Assembly (NCBI RefSeq): GCF_030272615.1
Contig: NC_081405.1
Coordinates: 24,847,272 to 24,911,271, forward strand
Length of the DNA: 64,000 bases
DNA from: Cryptomeria japonica
Taxonomy: Eukaryota; Streptophyta; Pinopsida; Cupressales; Cupressaceae
Direction of reading: 5' to 3'
Translations under genes and position numbers: made by a program
Shown here: positions 11,662-22,050 of the stretch, in pieces
Numbering within the stretch: the stretch's first letter is position 1
Layout of the letters: every line of letters starts with the position of its first letter
Notes under the pieces: model-generated
The model's database searches: none
What the model was told of the DNA's origin: nothing
The model's input: only the letters and a program-made list of their open reading frames with translations

Positions 11662-12783
11662 TTAGTTACCGAATGAGCTTCCTATCGGTGTGGGAGCAAC
11701 CTCCTCTGTTGGTTGAGTAACCGAAGCATTTCCATCTGCTGATTGTTCTTCTGATTTCCTGACCCATCTTTGGGTATGATCTTGCCGGATTTCATTAACC
11801 TTATCTTTCCCTTTCTCATTTGATCCATCATTACCAACCAATGGATTTTTGCTTCTACAGAACTTAGCAATATGTCCAACCTCATTACATGCATAGCATG
11901 TAACATTGTTCTTTTGAATTGCTTTGCTAAAACCAGTATAATTGCTTGAGCTACACCGATTAGCCATATGTCCAAATTTTCCACATGCATAACATTTAAC
12001 ATTCATTCTGCAATCTTCTATCTTATGACCATACTTATTGCATTTAGAACATTGACCGGGAGTAGAATCAAAGTTCTGATTTGCTCTATTTCTACATTGC
12101 CTAGCCATGTGACCAAATTTATTACAAACAAAGCATCTATCATTAAATTTATAAGCATTAAAATATCTTACCAGTGCGTTATGGTTTTGATCTTCATTTG
12201 CAATACTAGAACTCTGTCCTTGTTCAAATCCAAGTCCACTGTAATCTCCATTCTGCCTTTGTCTTTTCAATAACTCATCTAGTTGTACTGAACTAATCTT
12301 GAATTTTTCTTTAAACTCACTTGCAATAGTCAAACCATCTCTCAGAATTATCATTTGTCTCTCAAGTTCTTGTTCATTACTCTAGGCTTGTACTAAATCA
12401 ATTCTCAGCATATCATTTTCATGAACCAACCTTCCACATTCTTCAAATTTGTTTTTCAAAGATACAACAAGATTTTCTTCCTTTTTCTTCTAGTCCTCAA
12501 TCTCTTTAGACATCCTCATAGTTATAGCTTGCATTTCATCCCTTATAACCATGTTCTCCTGACTAAGCTTTTGACATCTCTCATTAAGGGCATCTTTCTC
12601 TTCATTATCCTTATTCTGCAAAAGTTCCTTCCTCTTGGCTTGAACAGATGACAGTCTCTCCTGTAGGACAAGAATGATCTCCTGAGCAGAATTCAATTCA
12701 TCTTGTAACTTCAAGTTCTTCATCCTTTCAGCATCATAATCTTCAAGTGCTACCTCAAGTTGCTTCTCCAAACTCATATCCAT
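11662..12783 (-). pseudogene. Element B ORF1: coiled coil plus four zinc knuckles
   Basis: Same protein as 7418-8539. It is better preserved: the C-terminal 230 codons (11662-12354) are open and the N-terminal coiled-coil part is open from 12783 to about 12490. All four CCHC knuckles are intact (CFVCNKFGHMARQC, CSKCNKYGHKIEDC, CYACGKFGHMANRC, CYACNEVGHIAKFC). Only two amber codons interrupt it, one after MSKEIED and one at 12382-12384. B is therefore the best template for reading ORF1. The N-terminal Leu/Glu/Lys heptads suggest oligomerisation, as in capsid-forming proteins, but there is no direct evidence of that. Confidence 0.8.
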
Positions 12784-12836
12784 CGATTCCAGATTCAGGA
12801 TCTTCCTCAAGCTGTTAAACTTCCTCTGAGGCACAC

Positions 12837-12849
12837 GGCTTTGATACCA
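12837..12849 (-). other. Element B primer-binding site
   Basis: The minus strand reads TGGTATCAAAGCC, two bases from the LTR, identical to element A. Confidence 0.85.
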
Positions 12850-12851
12850 AT

Positions 12852-13778
12852 TGTTGGAATCCAAGAACACTGAGAGGGGGGTGGGGGGGTGAATCGGTGT
12901 TCTACCAGAATGATCAATTTTAACCTTATTAAAACATGCATTCACCAACTAGTATACCGGTACATATATAATTGAAAGAAGTAAAGAAACCAATAAGCCA
13001 ATCACACAAATGAATGCCATAACACAAAGAATTATACGTGGAAAACCTCAAAGAGGAATAACCACAGTGGGATTTGTCACCCACAATATCAATCCATTGG
13101 CCATATGAAGAGATATTAATATATATAGGGGCCTGCACTTGCAAGAAGACTTACAGCCTAGAGCACACTGCTCAATCACAAAAGAAGCATCAGTGACTAC
13201 ATACAAATCCAAACTACAATCTGGAGAAATGATTGAACTGCAATAGTAGAATCTTCTATGCTTGAATATAGTTCCGGTTAAGCTCTGTCTGTTCCAATCT
13301 GAAACCTTTATCAGAATACCCTCTTACATAAATATCCTCACATACATGATCTCTCTTTATATATTTTGCATCTCCATTACATTCCATAACCTTAAATATC
13401 TATATCCTTTCCTCTACATACATATTACAAAATGATCTAATCAATTGACCTATATACCCTTTACAATCCATCATGCCTTATGTCGGCTTACAAAGATAAT
13501 TACAATATGAATATACATGTCGGCTCAATAACATAAACACATGAATATAAAAAACAATTGTTGATGTCGGATCTCCCAAATGTTGTCGGCCTTCAATACC
13601 GATAACCTGAATGTAAACCATGTCGGCCTGCAATGTTGGTAACCAAAGAATTCCTTCCAACCTGTCGGTATCGGTGAAGTGTCTACCGATACACAACTAA
13701 ACCAAAATATGAAGCTGGAACATATTGCCATCAATGACAACATATTGAAACCAACCAATTGAGTATCAATTGCCAACA
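12852..13778 (-). repeat. Element B 5' LTR
   Basis: 927-bp copy of 8608-9543. It is slightly shorter because the G tract near the U5 end is contracted. Confidence 0.9.
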
Positions 13779-13783
13779 TCGTG

Positions 13784-14032
13784 ATCCAACAACTAGCAAA
13801 GCTATGAGCTCATGGAGAAAAGAAAGGAGAAAACATGGATGCCACGGGCTAGCAAGTTGTGTTATTCTAGGTGATCCATGAGAGAGTAAGAAAGAACATG
13901 GATTCCATGGGCTAATAAACTATGTTATTCTAGGTGATGCACGGAAACATGAATTCTCATGGGACAAAAAATTGTGTTATGTTGTGCGATCCATGTAAGA
14001 AGGAAGAGTTGTGCAATAGTCTAGCATATTGT
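13784..14032. other. Flank between element B and copia D (copy 2)
   Basis: Duplicate of 9549-9797; non-coding. The last five bases before the D LTR are ATTGT. Confidence 0.6.
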
Positions 14033-15356
14033 TGTTGGATATTATTGAAGAATTTTGGTGGAATGATGTGTTGACATTGATGTCAACATATTCCTCTATG
14101 TATTCCAATGTTGCAGTCGGATTAAATGAGTTGGTTTGGCTAGTATGTTGTAGATGAGTTGTTCCTGGATTAAAGGGTTTTGAGATATGTATCTCTAGTT
14201 GATTCAACTAAAGTTTCAGTGGTCCACATGATGATTTGATCGAGTTATGAGATCTGGTATTGTGGTTAGGTTTTCAGTTGTTCAGTGTTCTGGGTTTTGC
14301 TCCGCATTGTAATATATTGGTTTGCATATTTGGCTGAGTATTTGTCCTCAATTCAAGTGGTTCATGATTTTGAGGTCCATGAGTGAATTTTGTAAGTTGA
14401 TAGTTAGTTCTGTGAGTGTTCTCGAGGTTTGGTATAATGATGATGGAAATTCTAGTAAGTGGTGATGTTGCGGTTGTTGATGTGGTAATTCATGATGCTT
14501 GTGGATGTTTCTAGATCGTTTCCTATCCGTGTTGATGGTTTGCATTGATCATTGTGCGTGTTATTGATGATTTTCTTATTCTGGTGGTGTTCTTCATGTT
14601 CTTGGCCGACATGATGATTATAGCATGTTGTAGTTGTTCGAAGCATAATTCTTCGAGGTGTTGATTTAGGTCCATACTATGTCTTAGCCAACATTGTTTT
14701 GGTTTGCATGTAATGTTGTAACATGTATGGGTATTGATTTGTAATTCGTGATGAGTCTTCAGTCGACGTTGAAATATAGGCTGATGAATTGTATAAATAT
14801 ATGTAATATTCATATGAGATATGTATATGTCTGGTATCTGCGAGTGTATTTGAATGTGTATGATTGGATAAGTGTGCAAACAACTATTTTGAACTTTTGG
14901 AATTGTGATGAAGTGTAGCAGAGCAGATCAAATTGTGTGCTTAACCGGAACTGTAACCAAGCATGAGGAGATACCATTTTATCAGTTCATGATCTTCTAG
15001 ATGCAATACGAATGTTTTTGTAAGATAGTGAGTCTTCCCAAGGGTTGTAGCCCTTGTTGTTATGTGTTTTGAGTAGTGAGCTTTATGAAGTGCACCTCAA
15101 TGCATGCACATTCCCTATTGTAATATTTCATATACTTCTAACAGGGTTTCATCTCATTGTGGGTATCTTCCCACCATGGTTTTTCCCTTAACCGAGTTTT
15201 CCACATTAAAAATATTGGTGCTATGTATGTTATTGATGTGGTGTTGATTTATGCTTTCACTATTAATTATCAGATCTAAAATTGTGTTTGAGTTAAGTAA
15301 AGTTTGTGAGCAAACTGATTCACCCTCCCTCTCAATTTGCTGCATTGTTGCCAACA
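14033..15356 (+). repeat. Element D 5' LTR
   Basis: 1,324 bp, TGTTGG...CCAACA. The first 587 bp are duplicated at 9798-10383. Near the 3' end it has the C-rich motif CACCCTCCCTCTCA shared with the other copia LTRs here. Confidence 0.9.
14792..14799 (+). promoter_or_regulatory. Candidate TATA box in D 5' LTR
   Basis: TATAAATA; the same word is at 27500-27507 in the 3' LTR. It lies about 760 bp into the LTR. Inferred promoter. Confidence 0.5.
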
Positions 15357-15358
15357 AT

Positions 15359-15370
15359 TGGTATTAAAGC
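15359..15370 (+). other. Element D primer-binding site
   Basis: TGGTATTAAAGC, two bases after the LTR. iMet-type copia PBS with two transitions from the usual TGGTATCAGAGC. Confidence 0.8.
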
Positions 15371-15412
15371 AAGATCATCCTAAAGAAGCTTGACTGCTTA
15401 AGGTGATCCGAG

Positions 15413-16390
15413 ATGGCAACCTATGCTTATAAGAAGGATAATCTGAGATTTGATGGAACAAATTACACCCTTTGGAAAAACTGGATGGAGTGTCACTTGA
15501 GATGCATCGGTGAAGATTACTGGAAGATTACTAAGAATGTGTATAATGTCCCTCTGAATGGTCCTACAACTCCGGATGAGATAAAGGAATCTAAATTCAA
15601 TATTAGAGTTAAGGAAGCATTGTTGAGTGCCCTGATTGATTTTGAGATGACTAATGTTATGGATTTGCATACTTCTCATGAGATCTGAAAGAAGCTAGAG
15701 ACTTTGTATGAAGGTGACAACCATGTGAAAGTTGTTAAGTTGTAGAGCTTTAAGGGAGAGTATGAGATGTTGAAGATGAAGGAATATGAGAACATTACCT
15801 CCTTTATGTAGAAAGTGAATGAGCTTGTATTGAGTATTATATGTGTTAGTGTAGTATTGGAAGAATAAAAAATTGTGGCTAAAGTGTTGAGATCCTTGCC
15901 TCCTACTTACAAGTATAAGGCTACTGCTATTGAGGAGATTTAGACAGTGACAAATGTGACTAGAGACATGCTTATTGGAAAGCTTGTAGCTTTTGAGTTG
16001 AGTGAATTTGGTGAATCTCTTCCTAAGGCAGAATCTGCATTGAAAGCTACTATTTTTGGGAAGCAAAAATATGATCCAGGAGAAAGTTCTACAAGGGTGT
16101 CCATCTATGAGAAGGAGATGAGAGAGCTTGAAGAAGAAGTAAGAGAGCTTAAGGAGCTTGAAGTCTTGATTTCTAGAATATAACCTAAAGGATCCAGTAA
16201 GTATGAAGGAAAACTGCCTCTTAAATATTTTTCTTGCAATAAGATAGGACATTTTGCCTCAAGGTTTCTGCAAAGAGTTCCTAAGTCCAAGCCATATAAG
16301 CCTAAATATCAGAAGAAATGTTATTATTCTGTTGATGAAGGTGTGACAAATGATGAATCTAATAAGGGAAATTCAGGAGGTGAATGAATG
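15413..16390 (+). pseudogene. Copia Gag of element D (decayed)
   Basis: Starts MATYAYKKDNLRFDGTNYTL, the typical copia Gag opening in which the capsid-like domain begins F/L-DGTNY-W. The first 91 codons are open to a TGA at 15686. The rest continues with amber stops in place of Gln (for example around 15742, 15811 and 15942). The helical part with 'TRDMLIGKLVAFELSEF' is followed by a Glu-rich stretch and a single knuckle, KYFSCNKIGHFASRF, in which the first Cys is Tyr and the last is Phe, so zinc binding is lost. Forms the virus-like particle in active relatives. Pseudogene. Confidence 0.85.
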
Positions 16391-17380
16391 TTTATTGCTA
16401 TCAAGGAAGACGATCTGGTGCCTACTGATTCTACTAGTTGCATTATTGAAGAGAAAGCTTTGGCTACTAAAGTTGAAGAGAAAGATGATTAGGTTATTGA
16501 CGGTGGCTATTGTCATCACATGACAGGTGATAAGAGTAAGTTTGTAAGTATGGAAAAGAATGATCATGGTGTAGTAAGATTTGGAGATGACAAAGCTGGT
16601 ATAATCTGTGGTAGAGGTTCAATTTCTCTTGATGGTAAGCATAACACTAATGATGTCTTGTATGCATATTATCTAAAGCATAATATTTTGAGTGTTGGAC
16701 AGATAGTTAACAAGGGATATGATTTGCAATTCAAGAATGGAAAATGCAAGATCTTGAGTAGCTTCAAAATCGAGATTGCATCAAGTACCAAGACTAAAGG
16801 TAATATCTTTCACTTGAATGTTGGTGGTAAAAGTTGTTTGATTGCTCAGATTGATGAAAGTTGTTTATGGCATAGAAGGATATGTCATGTGAATTTTGAT
16901 TTCATGGTAAAGATAAGTTCTACCCAAGCAATGAGAGACCTTCCTAAGTTGGTAAATCCTACTAATCTGGTATGCAAGGAATGTCAATTAGGGAACCAAA
17001 CAAGAGTTACTTTCAAAAGAAAACAATATATAGTTCTAGTCGAATATTGGATCTTGTGCATACTGATTTGTGTGGTCCTTATAGAGTGAGAAGATTGCAA
17101 GGTGACATGTACTTCATGTTGTTGATTGATGACTATTCAAGAATGATGTGGGTTACTTTCTTAAGGGACAAGTTTTAAGCATTGGAGAAGTTCAAGATTT
17201 TCAAAGCCATGGTTGAGACTGAGACTGGAGTTTCTGAGATCTGACAAAGGTGGTGAATTCACCTTTGGTGAGTTCAATACTTTTTGTGAAGAGCATGGTG
17301 TGAAGAGACAATTATCTACTCCGCGGACCACTCAACAAAATGGTGTTGTGGAGAGGAAGAATAGAACAATTTAGGAACTA
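16391..17380 (+). pseudogene. Copia protease, GAG-pre-integrase and integrase core of element D (decayed)
   Basis: The protease site reads VIDGGYCHHMTGD where active copies have DSG, so the catalytic motif is altered. GAG-pre-integrase follows in 16520-17089 (LDGKHNTNDVLYAYYLKHNI; CLWHRRICHVNF), with the integrase zinc motif still present (H, H, then CKECQLGN). The core begins LDLVHTDLCGP and runs through MLLIDDYSRMMWVTFLRDK in another frame; the second catalytic Asp region (LRSDKGG) is followed by a GVVERKN-like Glu near 17343-17358. At least two frameshifts and several stops separate these pieces. Inactive. Confidence 0.85.
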
Positions 17381-18866
17381 CTAGAACGATGATGATTGAA
17401 GGAAATGTTCTGCATATCTATTGGAGAGAAGTTGTGAGTATTGTTGTATACACTTTTAATCAGGTGCATATCAAGGGTGATATTGGTAAGACTCCTTATG
17501 AGTTATGGTTTGGTCATGTTCTTACAGTTAGATATTTTAGAATTTTTGGTAGTAAATGCTATATTAGATTATATGAAGATTTACTTAGAAGTTTGATGCT
17601 AGATGTGATGAAGGATTCTTTCTTGGTTATTTTACTAAGAGCAAGGCCTACTGGTGTTATAATAAGAGATTGAGGAAGATAGTTGAAAGTGCTAATGTGA
17701 AGGTTGATGAAGGTAATGAGTATCAGCCCAGATGCTTCGGATATGATTCATATGATCAGATTGTTAGCAATGATAAAGGAAAGCAAGTGCAGACTCAGAA
17801 TCAAATTCAGAGTGTTCTAGAAAAGGTTGAGAATGAAGGAGAAGGTACAAGTTCTAGTGCTGAAGAAAGAGCTCAAGAGCCTGGAAATCAGGAAAATCCT
17901 ATGACTCCCAGGTATGTAAGATTGAATCATTCAGAGAATCAGATCATAGGTGACAAGAATAGAGGTGCAATGACTAGGAGAAGAATTGTTGAAGAATATT
18001 GCTTGATTTCTAAATTTGAACCTAAAGATGTTAATGAAGCTTGCAAAGATGAAAACTGGGTTAAAGCAATGGAAGAATAATTGAACCAAATTGAAAAGAA
18101 TAATACATGGATTCGTGTTCCCAAACCTAAGGATAATAATGTAATTGGAACTAAATGACTCTTCCAAAATAAATTGCATGAAAAAGGTGAAGTTGTCAAG
18201 AATAAAGAAAGACTTGTTTGTAAGGGTCATTCTCAGATGGAAGGAATTGATTTTGAGGAGAATTTTACTCTAGTAGCTAGAATTGAAGCTGTTAGATTAT
18301 TTATTTCTTATGTTGCCTACAAAGATTTCAAAGTGTATCAGATGGATGCCAAGTCGGCCTTTCTTAATGGTTAGTTGGAAGAAGAATTTTATATTGAGGA
18401 ACTGGATGGATTTCAGTTGACAAATCAAGGAGATATGGTTTGCAGATTGAAGAAAGCACTGTATGGATTGAAGCAAGCCCCAAGAGCTTGATATTCCAGA
18501 TTGGATAAGTTTTTGATGAAGCTTGAATTAAATAAAGGTACTGCTGATAGTAATTTGTACTTCAAGATTGATAATTATAACATCTTGATTGTTGAAGTTT
18601 TTGTTGATGATATTATTTTTGGTGGAAATGATGGTTTGTGCAAGAAGTTTACTGATGATATGTAGAATGAGTTTGAGATGTCTATGATTGGTGAGATGAA
18701 ATTATTTTTGGGATTGCAATTTACTCAGTTGGGTAAAGGTATTTTTGTCTCTCAATCTAAGTATGTGAAGTAATTGTTGAAGAAGTTTGGTTTAGATGAT
18801 TCAAAGCTAGTTGGTACCCCTATGGTGACTGGATGTAAGTTGACTAAGGATGATGGTTCTCTGAAA
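17381..18866 (+). pseudogene. Copia integrase C-terminus and reverse transcriptase of element D (decayed)
   Basis: 17389-17673 holds the integrase tail (VYTFNQVHIKGDIGKTPYEL; YFRIFGSKCYI). 17670-18080 is the linker (TPRYVRLNHSENQIIGDK). RT starts near 18050 with NEACKDENWVKAMEE and shows [22 protein letters not shown] and FVDDIIFGGNDG, the copia RT motifs including the paired Asp of the VDD active site. Stops replace Gly/Glu, Trp and Gln codons at several points, for example after AFLNG and APRA. Inactive. Confidence 0.88.
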
Positions 18867-19512
18867 GAAAATTAGACTAGATGTATTTGACTCAAACTAG
18901 ACTGGATATTATGAATGTTGTATGTCTTGTTGCTAGATTTCAAGTTGATCATAAGGAATCTCATGTTGTTACTATGAAAATAATTTTCAGATATTTGAAA
19001 GGGATAGTTGATTTTGATTTGTGGTCTCCTAAAGGTGATGATTTTACTATGAGTGCTTTTATTGATGATGATTGGGCAAGTGATGTTGATGACCAAAAAA
19101 GTACTAGTGGTGGTGCATTTTTCTTGGGTAAGAAGTTGGTTTCATGGATGAGTAAGAAGCAGAATGCTATCTCTTTATCTACATTTTTGTTACTAGCAAT
19201 TGTACTTAGGTGATGTGGATGAAGCAGATGATGAAGGATATCAAAGTTGTTTTTGATGAGCCTACTACTATATACTGTGATAATTAAAGTGTTATCAACA
19301 TTTCTAAGAATTTGGTATTGCATTCAAAGACCAAGCATATATCAATCAAGTTTCATTTCTTGAGAGATAAGGTGAATGATAATGAAGTCAGATTGGAGTA
19401 TGTATCTACAAAGGAACAAATTGTAGATATCTTCACTAAGCCTTTTCCTAAAGATACTTTTGAGTATCTTAGAGAGAATCTAAGGGTAATTGCCCCTATA
19501 GATAAGAACTAA
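18867..19512 (+). pseudogene. Copia RNase H and pol end of element D (decayed)
   Basis: Contains the copia RNase H landmarks TRLDIMNVVCLVARF, IFRYLKGIVDFDLWS, DDDWASDVDDQKSTSGGAFF and SKKQNAISLST, then TKHISIKFHFLRDKV and EQIVDIFTKPFPKDTFEYL, ending IAPIDKN with a stop at 19510-19512. Frameshifts lie near 18880 and 19212. This end marks the complete length of the D polyprotein and serves as a comparison for element G, which runs off the window. Confidence 0.85.
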
Positions 19513-19585
19513 GATGCTTTGAGTTGCATCAGTCCAGTGGATTCCACAGAGATATCTTGTGATATGGATTGACGAGTGAGGTTAC

Positions 19586-20513
19586 TGTTAGCAATTGACA
19601 CTCATTTGTTTGGTTTCAATATGTTGTTACTAATGGCAACATGTTTCAGCTTCATATTTTGGTTTGGTTGTTTACCGATAGACACTTCACTGGTACCAAC
19701 ACTAGCACCGACAGGTATCTTCACTGGTAGGAGGAATTCTTTGGGTATTGGCATTGGAGGCCGACATGACTTCATCAGGTTACGATATTAGAGGCCGACA
19801 TCATTTTGGGAGATCCAACAATTGGCAATTGATTTTGATATATATATATATATATATGTAATTGAGCCCACATGTATATTCATTTTATAATTATCTATGT
19901 AAGCCAACACACGGCATAAAGGATTTTAAGGGTATGAAGGTCATTTGATTAGATCATTTTTTATATAATAGAATGTGATATGAGATGCAAGGATATGCGA
20001 GATATGTGAGAGAGATCATGTATGTGAGGAAATTTATGTAAGAGGCTATTCCAATAAGGGTTTAGGGTTTCAGATTAGAACAAACAAAGCTTAACCAAAA
20101 CTGTATTCAGGCATAAGAGATGCTATCATTGCAGTTCACTCATTTCTCTGGATTGTAGTCTGGATTTCTCTGTATTTAGTGAGACTCTTTTGTGATGAGC
20201 AGTGTGCTCTAGGCCGTAATCCTTCCTACAAGTGTAGGGCCCCATATTTTGTAATATCTTTTCATATGGCCAGCGGATTGATATTGTGGGTCACAAATCC
20301 CACCGTGGTTTTTCCTGTTTGAGTTTTTCCACATATAATTCTCTGTGTTATGGTATTCATTTGTGTGATTGGCTTATTGATTGCTTTACTTCTTTCATTT
20401 ATATATGTACTGGTATACTAATTGGTGAATGCATGTTTTAATAAGGTTAAAATAGATCATTCCAGTAGAACACTGATTCACCCCTCCCCTCTTAGTGTTC
20501 TTGGATTTCAACA
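19586..20513 (+). repeat. Element C 5' LTR
   Basis: 928 bp starting TGTTAGCAATTGACAC and ending TTTCAACA. It includes a (TA)n tract at about 19838-19858 and the GTGGG...CCAC / GGTTTTTCC block at 20286-20332. Confidence 0.9.
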
Positions 20514-20515
20514 AT

Positions 20516-20528
20516 TGGTATCAGAGCC
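20516..20528 (+). other. Element C primer-binding site
   Basis: TGGTATCAGAGCC, an exact plant copia iMet PBS, two bases after the LTR. Confidence 0.9.
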
Positions 20529-20566
20529 TTGTGCCTCAGAGGAAGTTTAACAACTTGAGGAAGATC

Positions 20567-21703
20567 ATGAATCCGAAATCCATGGATATGAGTTTAGAGA
20601 AGCAAATTGAGGTAGCACTTGAAGATTATGATGTTGAAAGGATGAAGAACTTGAAGTTACAAGATAAATTGAATTCTGCTCAGGAATTCATTCTTATCCT
20701 ATAGGAGAGGTTGTCATCTGTTCAAGCTAAGAGGAAGGAACTTCTACAAAATTAGGATAATGAAGAGAAGGATGCCCTTAATGAAAGATGTCAGGAGCTG
20801 AGTCAGGAGAACATGGTCACAAGGAATGAAATGCAAGCCTTAACTATGAGGATGTCAAAGGAGATTGAAGACCGAAAGAAGAAGGAAGAAAATCTTGCTA
20901 TATCTTTGAAAGACAAATTTGAAGAATGCACCCAATTGGCTCATGAAAATGATATGTTGAGAACTGATTTAGTACAATCCTAGAGTAATGAACAAGAACT
21001 TAAGAGACAAATGATAATTCAAAGAGATGATCTGACTTCTGCAAGTGAGTACAAGGACAAATTCAAGGTTAGTTCAACACAACTTGATGAATTATTTAAA
21101 AGTCAAAGACATAATTTAGATTCCAGTGGACTTGGATTTGAACAAGGTCAGAGCTCCAGTACTACAAATGAAGATCAAAACTTGAAGGCACCAGTAAGGT
21201 AGCTTAATGCTTACAAATTTAATGGTAGATGCTTTGTTTGTAATAAATTTGGTCACATGGCTAGGCAATGTAGAAATAGAGCAAACCAGAACTATAATTC
21301 TGCTCCCGGTCAATGTTCTAAATGCAATAAGTATGGTCATAAGACAAAAGATTGCATGATGAATGTTAAATGTTATGCATGTGTAAAATTTGGACATATG
21401 GCTAATCAGTGCAAGTCAAGCAATTATACCGATTTTAGCAAAGTAATTCAAAAGAACAATGTTACATGTTATGCATGCAATAAGGTTGGACACATAGCTA
21501 AGTTCTGTAGAAGCAGAAATCCACCGGTTAACAATGATGGATCAAATGATAAAGGAAAAGAGAAGGTAAATGAAATCCAGCAAGATCATATCAAGAAATG
21601 GGTCAAGAAGACAAATGATCAATCAACAAATGGAAATGCACCAGTTACTCAACCGACAAAGGAGGTTGCTCCTGCATTGACAGGAAGCTCATCTAGTAAC
21701 TGA
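20567..21703 (+). pseudogene. Element C ORF1: coiled coil plus four zinc knuckles
   Basis: Starts MNPKSMDMSLEKQ just inside the PBS and ends at 21703 (GSSSSN, stop). The second Met (20582) matches the start used in A and B. The coiled-coil half is interrupted by amber codons at 20702, 20753, 20981 and 21200; the last 148 codons are open. Knuckles: CFVCNKFGHMARQC, CSKCNKYGHKTKDC, CYACVKFGHMANQC, CYACNKVGHIAKFC, all four with intact Cys/His. Preservation of all zinc ligands in the A, B and C copies argues that this protein was under selection in the source element. Likely nucleocapsid-like; not a canonical copia Gag. Confidence 0.82.
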
Positions 21704-22050
21704 GGCAAATGCCTTAGGGGTAGGAAAAACTCATGACAATAGTGCTTATGCCTCGGGAAGAGGTTCTGGAAGATGTTCCAGACATTGGAAATGCTTATCC
21801 GGCATGTAGATGTTCGACTGAGATCCACTATCTTTCACCGAAAGTCATTCATATCAATGATGGATTAGGGTTTCTTGAAGGTTAAATGGTTGAATCCACT
21901 TCATTTCTGATCACTTTGCATTTAAAGCGATTTAGAGAAAGTCTAAGGCAATTCAGTGCGATCGATATCTTCTTGAGTGATTTCACCAGCGATTGGAAGA
22001 GTTCTTTAGGGTTTCACCAATAACTATTTCCCAGGTTTTTATCTTTCATC
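21704..22050 (+). other. ORF1-ORF2 spacer in element C
   Basis: 347 bp, conserved with A and B but without an open frame. No splice signal could be assigned with confidence. Confidence 0.5.

Larger units (their letters stand above)
10676..13778 (-). mobile_element. Element B: 5'-half duplicate of element A
   Basis: Carries the 5' LTR (12852-13778), PBS (12837-12849), complete ORF1 and the first about 210 codons of ORF2, then ends at the duplication junction. It has no 3' LTR and no TSD of its own on the left, consistent with duplication rather than transposition. Confidence 0.85.
10676..14619. repeat. Tandem duplication, copy 2
   Basis: Second copy of the 6432-10383 block. Beyond 14619 the D LTR continues intact, so this copy keeps the original junction into element D, while copy 1 keeps the original junction into the rest of element A. 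Confidence 0.85.

Noticed and set aside
14348-14883. Asn/His-rich minus frames in the D LTR, repeated near 27147-27575
   Set aside because: Antisense to the LTR and caused by its T/G-rich composition; present in both LTRs with stops in different places.
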